Part shown: positions 1 through 12,700 of the stretch, one piece after another
How the letters are laid out: each line of letters starts with the position of its first letter
Position numbering within the stretch: the first letter of the stretch is position 1
NCBI RefSeq assembly: GCF_016808335.1
Contig: NC_053153.1
Coordinates: 20,905,033-20,969,032, forward strand
Direction: 5' to 3'
From: Panicum virgatum
Lineage: Eukaryota; Streptophyta; Magnoliopsida; Poales; Poaceae
Length of the DNA stretch: 64,000 bases
Translations under genes and position numbers: made by a program
The notes under the pieces: model-generated
What the model was told of the DNA's origin: nothing
Databases searched by the model: none
Seen by the model: the letters and a program-made list of their open reading frames with translations, nothing else

Positions 1-1317
1 GTAACAAATGCTTCAATCGAGTTGGCCGACGCAACCTCAAGTATTCAAAAGCTAGGGCTCAATCTCTTTTTGCTCAAATGACTCTCAAGGATTGGATTCA
101 CTCAACCCAACTCAAGAATTCAACTTGAATCAAGTAACTCTCACAAAGAGATGTTGGGGAGGACTCTCCAAGTGCTCACAAGGCTCTCAAATGTGTTATG
201 AGTGGAATGGCATCAGCACCCACGAATGGGTGAAGTCATGGGGTATAAATACCCCTCTCACCAAAACTAGCCGTTGTCCCTGTCAGTGTTAGACCGGTCA
301 GACCGGTCACTCAGACCGGTCACTAGACCGGTCACTTTTGAAACTAGCCGTTGGAAGCTCTGCCTGCTCAGACCGGTCAGACGGTCCCCTGGACCGGTCA
401 GACCAGTCCCTCTCTGGCTTTTGCAATTTTAGCTCTCTCTTAGGCTAATCTCTAGGGACTAGTTTGAGCACGTTTGGTATTGTCTAAACCCACTGATGTT
501 GCATCCCTCTTGATAGTACGGCATACCTATACTCAAGTGCATAAATAAAATATACAATTACTACGATTACTTGAGCTTCTTCATAATATCATCATGCCGA
601 CCTTTCTTCGATCAATTTCGTGAGGGCATCAACATCTTCAATTTGCATAGGAATGAAATCCATCTTGATTCACAAGTCACTTTCTTCACTTGAATAATGA
701 CACTCTTCAACATAGAGCTCTACATGACTCTAGGATCTCCGGCCTTTGACCCGTATCGATTTCTTTGCTCCCCCCAAGCCGTCGCTTGCGTAGTCTCTTG
801 AAACACGCCTCTCGGTCCTCTACCTTTATTCTAGCCGTCCATCTTGAACTCATGTTGATTTATGTCATGCATGAAATCTTCTTTATCAATTTGAATTCTT
901 AATTCAATCTCATATACAAGCTTTTCAATTTGAGACGTTATCTTCAATTTGCTTGCTTCTTTTGTGAACAACCATTTATATAAGTGACAAGTTCTTTCAT
1001 ATTTGATACTATGCATAAACATATCACATCTCATTCACAAAACCTTTACTTATCATTTTGAATCCCATCATAAGTCTAACAAGCCTTTACAAATATTAGA
1101 GCCTTTATATCAACCATGAATATTTTACTCTATTTTTCCTTTTCTTGTTTTGCTTGTCACATATATATTATGCCAATGGGATAATTACACTTGCTTGCAA
1201 CACATGAACCATCTCATTTAGTATCAATTTCTCAATTAAATTTCTACTCATAATCTCATGTAAACAAGTTAGTCCTTTAATCGTGTTGTCAATCAATACT
1301 CCAAAATCCACTAGGAG
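1..1317. repeat. Retrotransposon-derived sequence with ACCGGTC arrays
   Basis: No supportable gene is present. Positions 290-410 hold several copies of a GACCGGTCA-type motif, and a near-palindromic TATA-like string, GGGTATAAATACCCC, lies at about 241-255. The same combination (TATA flanked by GGG/CCC plus ACCGGT repeats) occurs in the LTRs at 39.8 and 48.9 kb, so this is probably LTR-derived, but the order of the parts differs and it is not the same family. Positions 450-1317 are unremarkable AT-rich sequence. Confidence 0.45.
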
Positions 1318-1817
1318 CCTAGATGCTTTCAGAGACCCCGCAGGACATTGAGCACCAAGACCCGGTCGGGCACCGGGCACCCGAGGTCGTGAAGAGCATC
1401 GGCCATGCCCTTCATCCTCCTGCAGAACTCACCAACGGAGAGATCCCCCTGCTCGAAGGTGCGGAAGGTGGCGTCGAGCTGGAGAGCGCGAAACTCGGCG
1501 TTGTCGAGGAACTGCCCCTCGAGCGCCAGCTAGGCCTGTCGTGCGGTGCCGCCGTGAGTCCTGACGATGTCCTGTAGATCTAGGGAGATGATCCCAAAGA
1601 TCTAGGACAGGGCGACGCTGTCAAGGTGCAGCCACACCACGTCCCGCGCCTCGACCGGTGTGTCGAGGACGACGTGGTCGTCAAGGGCGTAGCGGCGGAG
1701 GGCGAGGAGGACCTGGTCCCGCCAGCGCCCGTAGGAGGACGTAGGGTCGAGGAGGACGAAGACCAGGGCCTTGATATTCTGGACGCCGGCGGCCTGGAGG
1801 TGAAGCTGGGCGACCAT
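1318..1817 (-). mobile_element. Copia gag fragment (degenerate)
   Basis: The minus strand encodes the conserved start of a copia-type gag polyprotein, including NIKALVFVLLDPTSSYGRW and RRYALDDHVVLDTP. A stop after DSVALS is followed by further gag-like sequence (FLDNAEFRALQLDATFRTF, LSVGEFCRRMKGMADALHDL) down to about 1320. Upstream on the same strand (1818-2423) the frame stays open, but this is GC-rich Ala/Pro/Arg low-complexity sequence and weak evidence of coding. The gag is interrupted by stops and cannot make a full product. It lies head to head with a copia pol fragment on the other strand, so the two were not simply inherited as one intact element. Confidence 0.75.
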
Positions 1818-2433
1818 GGTCGGTCGGGTCGAGCCGGGGTCGAGATCCCGAGGGCGGAGCCTGGTGGGAAGAAGAGGCGGTGTGCTCAGCGAAGGGGACG
1901 ACGAGCTGCTGGCCGGAGGAGAGGAGAACGTAGTGCTCCGCCTCGGCGACCCGGCGAGCAAGGGCGTCGGCCGTGGAGCGCTCGCGCTCCTAGGCGATGG
2001 CAGCCGCGCGGACCCGCTCCTGAGCCGCCGCAGCCTCGGACTTGGCGGTGAGGAGGGCCGCGGCAAGAGCGGCATCAGCCGGAGCAGCTCCGGTGACGAG
2101 GGGCGGCGTCCCGCGGAAGGCGGCGGCGGCGAACGGCGCGTCCATGGGTGCATACCCAGCCCGCGCCAGGGAGGAGGGGCGAAGGCCGCACCACTCGCGT
2201 CCGCGCCCACGGCTGCGGCGGCGGCCCCGCCCACCGCGCCCGCACCCACGCCCATGGCTGTGGCGGCGGCGGCAGCGGCGGCGGTGCCCGCCAGGCCCGC
2301 GCCCAGGGCGGGCGGATCCGGCGCTTCCAGGGCCGGTGGGGCGGGTAGGGGAGAGGCACCACGGCGGCGAGGGCGGCGGCGGCTTGAGGGAGGGAGGGAT
2401 AGGGAAGAGGTGCATCCTTCCACACCACCTCAG

Positions 2434-2926
2434 ATGCCGGTATCCTCTCTTCTGTCCGACCCCCATCCCTCTTGTCCTTCTTCCATCATGGTTGGCGACG
2501 GATCCTGTCTTCCTGTCACCGCCATGGGTTCTGCTCCTGGTTCTTTCCGTCTTCCTAATGTTCTTGTTGCTCCTCAGATGATTCATAATCTTCTTTCCAT
2601 TCGCCAGTTTACTGCTGACAATTCTTATTCCATCGAATTTGACTCCTCTGGTCTTACTGTGAAGGATTCGGCTTCCCGGCGTCCGCTCCTCCGATGTGAC
2701 AGCTCGGGGCCCCTTTACACCCTTCGTCTTCCTGCTTCCGCTGCTTCGCCTTCGACTTCCTCTTCGTCTGCTGCCTTTGCCATGACGTCATCTTCCACCA
2801 CCTGGCACTGCCAGCTTGGTTACCCCGGCCGCGATGTTTTGGCTCGGCTTAGTCGTAGTACTGATGTTTCTTGTACTAGGGCTCCTGCTGAGCACCTTTG
2901 TCTTGCGTGCCAGCTTGGTCGTCATG
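2434..2926 (+). mobile_element. Copia protease / GAG-pre-integrase fragment
   Basis: The plus strand reads through protease-flank sequence (MVGDGSCLPVTAMGS, NVLVAPQMIHNLLSIRQF) and the GAG-pre-integrase region (WHCQLGYPGRDVLARLSR, then EHLCLACQLGRHV), in the order expected for copia pol. It stops abruptly after GRHV at about 2926, where an unrelated TG...CA fragment begins, and no integrase or reverse transcriptase follows. The long open frame upstream of 2434 is a GC-rich shadow of the minus-strand gag region. This is a truncated relic. Confidence 0.8.
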
Positions 2927-3038
2927 TTATACCATTTTTGGGGATTAATTTCCTTGTATTCCTCCAAACCCTAGAGGGTGGGTAATATAGTAGCCTTTAC
3001 ATGGACCTCTAGATGGGCCTAAACCATACACACCAACA
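2927..3038. repeat. Short TG...CA segment, possible small LTR
   Basis: A 112-bp segment starts TGTTATACC and ends CACCAACA, so it has TG/CA ends on either strand, as LTRs do. It interrupts the copia pol fragment just after GRHV. The flanking 5-mers (CGTCA and GTTAG) do not match, so a clean insertion is not shown. It may be a TRIM-type LTR or an LTR remnant. Confidence 0.3.
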
Positions 3039-3553
3039 GTTAGGACTAATCAAACCCACCCACTATTCAAAATTTGCGCTCTGTTTTACTCTTGTCTATC
3101 TCTGATCTGCCGTTCACCTTGAATCGTGCTGTCCGTCATGGCTTTGCTGCTTGTCAGCTGCAGAATTGACATATCCAATCTCCTTGGGGGATTACCAGTT
3201 TCAGATTCTTCTGTAACCTTATGCACATCTCACCAATAACAGTATTAGTTGAACTTCTTTCTGTGCAGGACTCTTTAGCACGTTTTTTATTTTTCTGATA
3301 CATGGAAAACTAATTGTTTTTCTTAACATGCAAGAATTTGTGTCATTCTATTTAGAAGAACAAAAGTAGGTACAGAATGATAGATCTTTTAACTTGCAGC
3401 TTATGTGAACACATCAACCCAAACAAAATAAAGAAAGCAGACCAATGAGGATAGTACCGAACTTTTTCCCTGAATTATACAGAAATTATGGAGTATCGCA
3501 TTCACATTTTGTTATTGGGAACGAAGAAACTTATTTGTTGATTACCATTTCAG
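3039..3553. other. No gene recognised; truncated 5' side of SET gene
   Basis: AT-rich sequence without a recognisable exon. It sits where the upstream exons of the SET/TPR gene should be, so the gene has lost its 5' half here or the join lies somewhere in this stretch. Confidence 0.4.
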
Positions 3554-6357
3554 CTGGTTCTTTTAATATTTCAAATTAAAGTCAATTCAATTGCTATTGT
3601 TCATATGAAATCAATGGATGGAGGCCCAGAACTCACAGCAAATAGAGGTGTTTCTGCAGCTGAAGGTGCAAACATGTGTAGTGTGGAGCAGGTCTGTCTT
3701 TTCAATACTTGCTTTATGTGATTTTTTTGTGAGAGCAATAGGTCATCCTGTTATTAAAGTCTGCACTAGTTGCATATGTTTCTCTCAAGCTGATAGAAGT
3801 ATAGATGGCAATTGTCAACCGAGCAGCTGAAAATTGGGGGAAAAAAACAAAATAAAAATGGAAACAATGGTAGCATTCGAGGTTATTTCAAAATTATTAT
3901 ATCAACTATCAAGTAACTACAAATCATATTATATGAGGCTAGGTTATTAGCATAAAAGGCACCTCACTCTAAATTGTTGTCTTTTGATTTTGATGTGATC
4001 TTGTGCCTGCTTATTTTAACCTTTGTCTTATGTTTTGTTTGCATGCTGTTAGGTCAGGGTTGCTCAAGCTATTTATGCATCTGGTAGCCTGTTCAATCAC
4101 TCTTGTCGGCCCAATGTACATGCATATTTTCTTTCACGCACTCTCGTTCTAAGATCTACAGAATTTATAAAATCCGGGAGCCCAGTTGAACTGTCATATG
4201 GCCCACAGGTTTCACTGAACTCTGCAGTTCTATCCATCTCTCTGGATCAGAGATGTAATGTCTTACGCTTTGAAATTTTTCTGCTTCTCATTATAGGCTG
4301 GTGAGATGCATCTTCCAGACAGGCAGAAGTCACTTCAGGAGAATTTTTTTTTTCTCGAACACGCAGGAGAGCTGCGTATCATTGTATTGATAGAAGAAGA
4401 AAAATGAGTCATACATAGACCCAAACACACCCAACACACCCCCTTAGCCCTTCGCTACTAATCACCTGCTAAAGAAAGACACTAAAACCGACCCAAACAT
4501 CTAGACCTCACCCTGGATATCAAGCAAGGTAAGGCCCCTAGCTCCTGCCAAGCTCCACAAGTGCGCTTCCTCAGAGGCCAAAGAAATGGCAGCAGCGACA
4601 CTTGGGCTGGACCCATTAAAAACACAATTGTTTCGGTGTCTCCAAAGGCACCAGGCACCAAGGATGACTAGAGAGTTCAGACCCTTCCTTAGATCCCCCA
4701 CGACTGAAGCTTCCGCCTTTTCCCACCAATCATCAAAGTTAATGTCCTGGGGCTGAGGGGCAAGCGAGATGAGGCCAAACCGCTGAAAGAGGGAGAACCA
4801 GAATTGTCTCGAGAACACACACCCGACAAGCAAATGTTGGATATTTTCTTCCTCTTGATCGCAGAGCAAACATTTGGCTGGATGAGGGAGGCCTCGTCGA
4901 GCTAGTCTGTCGGCTGTCCAACAGCGATTATGAGCAACCAGCCACATGAAAAATCGACATTTAGGAGGAGCATGAGACTTCCAGATTCTCTCTGCAGGTT
5001 TGAAGTAAACAGCACCCTGAAATAGGACCTCATATGCTGATTTTGCAGAATATTCTCCTGAGTTGGATAACCTCCAAATGTGTTTATCAGGAGTCCCAAC
5101 TTGCAGTTCAACCATACTGAGGAGGTCCCAAACCTCGAGGAATTCCACTAATCCTTCCACCGAAATTGCACCCTGGATATCTTCTAACCATTTTTCATTG
5201 GTCAGAGCCTCACGCACCGTCCGCTTGTTAGCCCTTCTTTTGGAAACTAAATCAAACAACCGGGGTGCAATATCAGAATCAACTTACTACAGGTCCAAAG
5301 AGAATTTTGTCCATGTTTCCGTAGGAGGATCTTATATCTGCAAACTATCATTGCCTGTACGGTTATTTTCATACAGATATGGTTTTAAAAGTCTTTCCAA
5401 TTATTTAATTGTTATGGATGAAATCATGCTGTGTCTTTTTTTAGGATGTGTCAAAGGTTAGTAAGGACATGGAGAAGGTCGCTAGAGCTCTTTTTGGAAA
5501 TAGTGGTGTCAGCCTGAACATAGATCCTGGATGCTGCATGAATTGTAGATCCCATATTGATGTGTCATCTGCTGCTGCTACATCACACACGGAAGTGTCA
5601 AAGATCAATAGGTATGTTCTTCATAATTTCTTGTGAAACTAGCAAATTTGATTGCATCTGTAAATGTTGGGCCTTCATCCATACCAGAAATTGTAATAGC
5701 AATTGCACTTCACAGGTTGAAGGAGATTACATTGCTAGACAAAACTCTCATCCCAGAGGCACTACAATCTCTAAAACAAGTCAAGAAGCTGAGACATCCA
5801 TGTAGCAAGGCTCTTGCCCAGGTTAGGCTGCATAGTTACTCCCCTTTGTTCAAATTTCATATCCAAGTTCGCCTTGTGCTTGCTTTACACATAAGTTGTG
5901 TGTTTATCAACATATGGAAATGTATAGGCTGAAGACACAATTGCAGAGGCCTTCGTAAAGGTAGGAGACAAAGAACAAGCACAAAAGCATTGCGAGGCAT
6001 CAATTCAGGTAGCCCTTTTTCCTTATCCCAACTGTTACTCAAGATATTTAGGTGTCAAGGGCCTGCTGATCAGCATCTTTATGCAAAGGAGATGTGTATG
6101 TGCAAGTGCATTATATTCTGAAAAGTGTTGTTATGCTGCAGATCCTCGAGAAGCTGTACCACCCGAAACACATTGCCATTGCACACGAGCTAATCAAGCT
6201 TGTTTCAATTCTGCTGTCCCTGGGAGATGGGGCAAGTGCAGCAGCCACATTCGCACGAGCGGAGGCAATATTCTCTCTGTATTATGGGTCTCATATGGAG
6301 AAAATTTTAGCATACCTGGGTACCCTGAAGAGAGCTGTCCATTGCGAGTCCACCTGA
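3554..6357 (+). pseudogene. SET-domain/TPR protein gene, 5'-truncated and split by a LINE
   Basis: Exons follow from frame and GT/AG sites: 3554-3691, 4053-4208, 4297 to about 4347 (interrupted), 5445-5611, 5716-5821, 5928-6008 and 6142-6357 (TGA). The second encodes the SET signature SGSLFNHSCRPNVHAYF and ends with SPVELSYGP; the last exons give helical TPR-like sequence (HIAIAHELIKLVSILLSLGD). The order matches plant SET proteins with TPRs such as Arabidopsis At1g33400, as remembered. Phases agree between intact exons (0, 0, 2, 0, 0). The N-terminal half is missing, and exon 4297 is cut by a LINE with a 9-bp duplication (GAGAATTTT). After the LINE, the cysteine-rich post-SET part is not readable in one frame. 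The gene cannot make the normal protein, although the downstream exons are well preserved, so the damage looks recent. Some plant members methylate lysines; no activity can be inferred here. Confidence 0.8.
4348..5299 (-). mobile_element. 5'-truncated LINE (L1-type) 3' end with zf-RVT domain
   Basis: The minus strand encodes about 250 residues (4501-5259) typical of the C-terminal end of plant L1 reverse transcriptase: EYSAKSAYEVLF, then the zinc-binding module RIWKSHAPPKCRFFMWL, CWTADRLARRGLPHPAKC, LLCDQEEENIQHLLVGC, and WCLWRHRNNCVFNG. The plus-strand T run at 4344-4353 is the poly(A) tail of the minus-strand element. GAGAATTTT flanks both sides (4339-4347 and 5300-5308), the target-site duplication of a retrotransposed insertion. 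The endonuclease and RT core are absent, as is usual for 5'-truncated copies. Confidence 0.88.
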
Positions 6358-7052
6358 GCATGCTGCCAATCTACAGTCAGAAATGGTCCCCACGGTTCTG
6401 CGGAATCACATACTCCAATGTAACACTTACCAAGCAATGGTATTCTAGGGGAAAAAACAAAAATACTACCATATACACCAAAGCACTATACGATAATAGT
6501 GCTTGATGCAGTTCTGTTTGATTCTGGATAGATGAAACGAGAAAACACAAATTAGCTCAAGCCAGTTCCTGGCTTCTGGATTTTCAAGAATGAGTTTCCG
6601 AGATTTTAGGAGTGCTCATCTTAATCAAGAGTTTCTGAATTTTATGGAATTCTGGTGCGAACTACACTTGAGGCCGCCCCCCCTGTAGTGTGGTGAGTGG
6701 ATAGGTGCTTTTAGCAGTTAACGAGGGTGTACCACAAGCGAGCAGGACTGCTGGAGTGCATACCATTTTTGCCGTAACGAAGACATCGAGGAGCACAGAA
6801 GTACGTAGCTCGGATGGTAAACAGTGATAGGCGCAGAGATCAGATGACAAAATAACGACCAGCACCATAACAAAGTTTATTTGCAGGGGCCCTAAGGAAA
6901 ACTATTTACAGATTGGAGGTACGTTTCTTTATCCAGCAAACTTAATGAGCTTAGACTTGTGAGATCTTATCACCCATCCAAACGGATGCAAAATCTATGT
7001 CAGTTATTCCTCTAGTTCCTTAAAAGGCTGATGCGTCAAGCGTCTAACTTCG
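6358..7052. other. Convergent 3' ends of the SET and ValRS genes
   Basis: No coding signal is seen. The sequence should contain the 3' UTRs of the plus-strand SET pseudogene and the minus-strand valyl-tRNA synthetase gene, which converge here. Confidence 0.4.
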
Positions 7053-9747
7053 TCAGTTGTGTGCGTCTAGCTTACTCTCAGCCTCGTCCACGATCTCAAG
7101 TTCGCCCAACAAAGCAGCCAGTTTCCTTGTATCCTCGTCTTGCTTGCTCTGCGGGGCCTTCTCGCGGTATCCCGAAGCATTCATGTTCTGTGACAGGGCA
7201 TCGTGTTGCCTGCAATTGTAATGGAAAAGCACGCGACGTTACCACTGAATACAACCGTGGAAGCTAGTTCGATGCAGTGATGGTTGAACAGCAGAGATAT
7301 TGCGACTGCTCTTACCTTTGTATCTCATCCCTCTTTCTCCTTAGCTTCTCACGCTCCGCTTTAGTGTCCAGGGCTCCCCGGAGCTGGAGGTACACGGAGA
7401 GATCCTTGTTGACGATATGTGTGGCGCAATCAAGAGGAGTTGGGTCATCTTCGGCCAGGATCTGGTAGAACACCCTTTGGATAAGCACTTTGTCTTACCG
7501 GTGCCTTTGACTTCGACAGATTATTAATATAAATACAGGGAGTAAACAAATGGATGATGTATCGAACCTTAAGAGATGATACAGAAGCAAGTGTTGTAAT
7601 ATAGGAATGGTAGGAGCGTATGGTGGCAGTAGCCTCCTAGCCTCGGCAAAGCACAAAAGCAGGACGTCTGTTCAGGTGCAAACAGAAAATACGGAATTAG
7701 ATTCAAATGAATCAGAAGAATCAAATTAAATGGCACATCATCTATCACGCAATGCTAACACAGATAGCACATGGCATGGACTTGTACAAACCTTTCATAC
7801 GTATCTGTTGATGGCCGAAGTGATCGTAGCTTGTTCACAGTATCTAACACAATCTCCATTTCATATTCGATTTGATCATTTGTCCATTCCTGCCAACCAA
7901 AACAAAAGGTTTCCGTTGAGATCTATTGCAGGAGGCAGAGTTGCTCAATCTCCCAAATTGAGGCAGATGCCACATCATATTCTTCATTTGTATTTCATTA
8001 AACAGGTTCTGACTATTGTCTCACAAATAAATTAATAAATCAAATTAGAATTCAGAACATCAAATTCCTGGAACATCAAGCTCGTCCTTAAAAGTAGTAA
8101 CTTACCTGTACAACTTTGGGGTATTCTGATATCATAATGGAATCTTTCGTACAGGCTTGTTTAGGTTGAGGAAGACGCTGCCAAAGCTCCTCAGTTATGT
8201 AAGGCATGAATGGATGGAGCAGGCGCAAACCCATGTCCAAGCATACCCATAGTGTATCTCTAGAGGCACCTCTTGCAGATTCAAAATCTTGAGATTCATT
8301 GAAATAAGGTTTTATTGCTTCAATATATACATCGCAAAGCTGGTACTGCCACCATGAGTATATCGAGGATGTAGCCTCAGAGAATTTATACGCTTCTAGT
8401 GAAAACTTAGTCTTGCCAACAGCCTTGTTAAGTACTGAGAGTATCCATTTGCATACAGGTGGCAAAGAACACACTGCAATAGTTGCTGGTGGGACATACT
8501 GATCTCCAAGCTTGTTCATGGCAAAACGAATGGCATTCCACAGCTTATTGCACCACTGTCGATACCCATGCACTCTTTTTATATCCAGGTTTATCTTGTC
8601 AGACTGCAATACAATACAAGAGAACTTTTACTACAAGAAGTTGGCAAGGACAATATAAACAAGAAAAAAAATCAGCGTTAGTAACCTGAGAAGTGTAGGA
8701 AATCAGGGCAAAGCGAAGGGCATCGGTACCACACTCTGGAATGCCATTAGGGAAATCCTTCCTCTGCCCTTCTTTTGCTTTCTCTATCTCTTTTGGATCC
8801 AGATTGCCATCTTCCAACTTTTTCTGAAGATTTTCCAGTGATATGCCATTTATCACATCAACGGGATCAATGACATTTCCCAGTGACTTGGCCATTTTAC
8901 GGCCATGTGCATCACGGATAATTGGATGCAAGTAAACCTGATAAACAGATAATATATTCAACATTAATCAGGGTTTCATCTTGTAATTTTGAAGGCGTCA
9001 TTCCTACTATGTGTGCCAATTGGAGTTTCTAACTTGGACCCAAAAGTCAGGTTAATGTCTATAGGTGATCATAGTGAACTACACTACATGTCTATATATA
9101 TGCAAGTAAAAGATGTGACAAATATGTGAAGCAAGTAAATCAGCAATGCAGAGAAATAAATGGTAGAGAACAGTTTAAAATGACCAAGAGTTTCAGGGGT
9201 CTCTAACAGGCCAAACCGATGGAAGCTAAATAGTTCAAGCACCACGCATGGGTTTGGCCTCAAAAAGGAAATTATACATTTCTATTTAATTTCCAATAAA
9301 CATTAGCAAGCTGTTACAGTGTTAATGTGGCAGAAACATTAGCAGGACAGCTATTGACAAGAGAAGAACTTGGCACAGCTGCAATTTTCAATTACCTTTT
9401 GAAATGGCACATCACCACCGAGTTGCATTCCCATCATCACCATCCGTGCTACCCAAAAGAAGAGGATATCCGATCCAGTTTCAAGGACAGAACTAGGGTA
9501 GAATGTACTAAGATCGGGTTTATCATCTGGCCAACCGAGTACGCTTAATGGAAAGAGGCCAGATGAAAACCATGTATCTAGTACATCAGGATCTTGATAT
9601 AACTGATATTTCTTCCCTGGATACCTCTGCTTTGCCTCCAGGATTGCATCATTTTCATCCCTTGCGATAATCCAGTGGTCACTGTAAGAACCCATGTCTT
9701 TCTCTTCATCATCTTCTAATGTCACATACCAAGCAGGTATGCGGTGT

Positions 9748-9779
<32 letters not shown>

Positions 9780-12700
9780 ACGTATGTTTTCAAGCCATCT
9801 GCAACACGGACAAAAGTCGTGTGGGGCATTGATCATTTGTCTACTAATTCAAGGAGAATGAACACGATATACTTGAAAAGTATGCACGCCAGAAGTAAGA
9901 AAATATATATTACCTATACCAGTCTTGCTCATATTGTGGAGGAATGATCTCAATTTTTTTGGACTTTACAGCATCAAGAGCTCCCTTTGCCATAGAGTTA
10001 CAACTAACAAACCATTGTGGCTTCATCATTGGCTCCACGACATCTTTAGACCTTGAACACAGACTCAAGCTCATCACGTTACTTTTTGTGCCGCGGTAGA
10101 GACCCTTGATTGACAAGTGCAAACTGATTATAATTTTGCAATTACAATTACATTAATAATAACAAAATACAGGAAAGCAGCAAGATGTATAGGCAACAAG
10201 TTTCAACTACAAATAAGAAAATGATTAGTAATCTACACACAAATGCAACGTATAGTATTGCGAAAAACTACCCAGATTATGACAATGCAGCACAAGAACA
10301 AAGCTGAGGCAGGAAAAGGCTCTGATGGAATTACACTAGTAGATATAATGTCACTCCGAGGAAAGGAAAATTTTAATGTCATTCTTTTCCCATTTCAGCT
10401 ATAAAAGGAAAGCGAATTGAAGAAATGAAGACAGGAATGCTAACATGTAACAACAAAGTACACATACAATTACTTTTTGTAATAATTGCTAAGCTTCAGG
10501 TTCAAGGAAATCAAATTATGTGGAGAATTACTCTACTATAGAAAAATTTTCAAGTTGATTCGATTCAATTGTGAATTCTGAGTAACCAAACGATGGTTAA
10601 GATATCTTAATAAAAATGAATGCAAGGCAGCTACAAGATTGAGGAAGGATTAACTGGAATGAAATAGCAGCAAAAATAAATAATATAGCAACACCTTATT
10701 TTTCAAAGCATCAATAACAGCAGTTCGAGCAGAAAAACGTGGCATCCCTTCAAATTGCGAGCCTCCCATTTCACTTATTTTCCCATCATCTGTGAAAATA
10801 TTAATGAACTCAAGGTTATGCCGTTCCCCAACCTTGAAGTCATTGGGATCATGAGCTGGTGTAATCTGCAAGATAGCAATAAAATCCAAATCCAAAGTAG
10901 ATATAAGAGTGGATACTTATAGCAATATGTAAATAGCCCCAATAGGAAAAATCGCAACCAACATATTCAAAACGGCATTTTTGGGTGAGCCAACTAACCT
11001 TGACAGCACCAGTACCAAAATTAGGATCCACTAACTCAGCGTCACAAATTATTTTTAGCTTCCGTCCATTGAAAGGGTGTAGGGCATATTTTCCATGTAA
11101 GTGCTTATATCTTCCATCCTGCGGATGAACAGCTATGGCAGTATCACCAAGCATTGTTTCTATCCGTGTTGTTGCGACAATAATTTCACCTAAACCTTCC
11201 TCTAGAGGATAGGCGAAAGATATCAAAACACCAAATTGCACTGGAGACTTATAACCAGGAACCTCTAATGAAGTCTCCCCTGCAAGATCCTCATGGTCAA
11301 CCTGAAAGGCAGTGATGGAAACACAACTATATCATACTGAAACATAATATTGGATGCTAATCAATAATGCCAGGAGCCAAACTGTCCACTGTATTGTTAA
11401 TGTGGAAGCCTTGTCTACCTCAATATCAGAAATTGCTGTTCGAAGTGTGCAATCCCAGTTCACAAGACGATGAGCTCTGCAAAAGAGTAACCCATCAAGA
11501 AGATATATCAAGCAAATATGGGAGAACTCCAAATATAACAAATAATAAAGAGAGAGAAAATACACGCACAATGTTGATGTAGAATCAAAATACCACAAAG
11601 CAACAGAACTTTCAACGAGAACACTAACCTATAAATCAAACCATCCTTATACAGCCTAACAAAAGCCTCAGTCACAGCTTTTGATCTCAGCTCATCCATT
11701 GTAAAACACTGTACATAGATTGAAAAACTTGAGGTTTAAAATAAAACAAAATAGTATACATAGATGTTGATATTTCCAAGCTAAACCAAACGAGAAAAAC
11801 AAAAAGGAATACCTCGCGTGACCAATCAAGTGAGGCTCCAAGTATGCGAAGTTGTTTCAGAATGGCACCACCATGCTGCTCTTTCCATTTGAGGACCTAT
11901 GAAACAAATGATTCAACAAAGGGAACAAAGAAATGTGATAGTGAACCAGAAAACAAATGATTCAACAAAGGGAACAAAGAAATGTGAGAATGAACCAGCA
12001 ATTTATAATATGGAATGACACCATGTTCCGTTTTTGCAAATATGTGTGAATTGTGACATATAAACATGTGAGTCCAGAGCCATTTTTTAGGCTTCTGTTT
12101 TTTTAAAAAAAAATTGCAGTATGGCCATCAGTGTTCACTGACATGATTTATAGAACAAATATTTGGGCACTAAATCCTACATAGGTATTGAAACAATGTT
12201 TATCAATGTGGCAATATACTACTTGGACATATTACTACTGAAATTGAATTGGTCAGTGTAAGAAATAAAGCACCTACCTCACATAAAAATTTCTCACGTC
12301 CTACATTATGCCTCGATAGATTCTTCTCACGCATCAGTTTTTTCTCAACTACCACCTGATGGTGCAAAAAAAAATAGCTGATATACTTGCTATCATATAA
12401 AATACTGATAAAGAGATATTCATGCCACTCCCATACTACAACGAACAGCAAAATCTACCATAACCGATATTTTGATAACACAGAAAGCCGCATGCAGAGG
12501 AACATATTGGGATCCCATATTTGTTTATGCACTGAACTTATCAGCCTAGTAAACAGAAAAATACCTGGGTTGCTATGCCAGCATGGTCCATTCCAGGAAC
12601 CCATAAAGCATTGTAGCCTGACATCCTCCGCCAGCGAATTATAGCATCCTGAATCAAAATACAGGGAATCAATGACAGAAATCATAACAGACAATGGAGA

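Noticed and set aside
2042..2581. Several 60-200 residue Arg/Ala/Pro frames in the GC-rich block
   Set aside because: GC-rich low complexity opens all frames; only the copia motifs at either side are recognisable.
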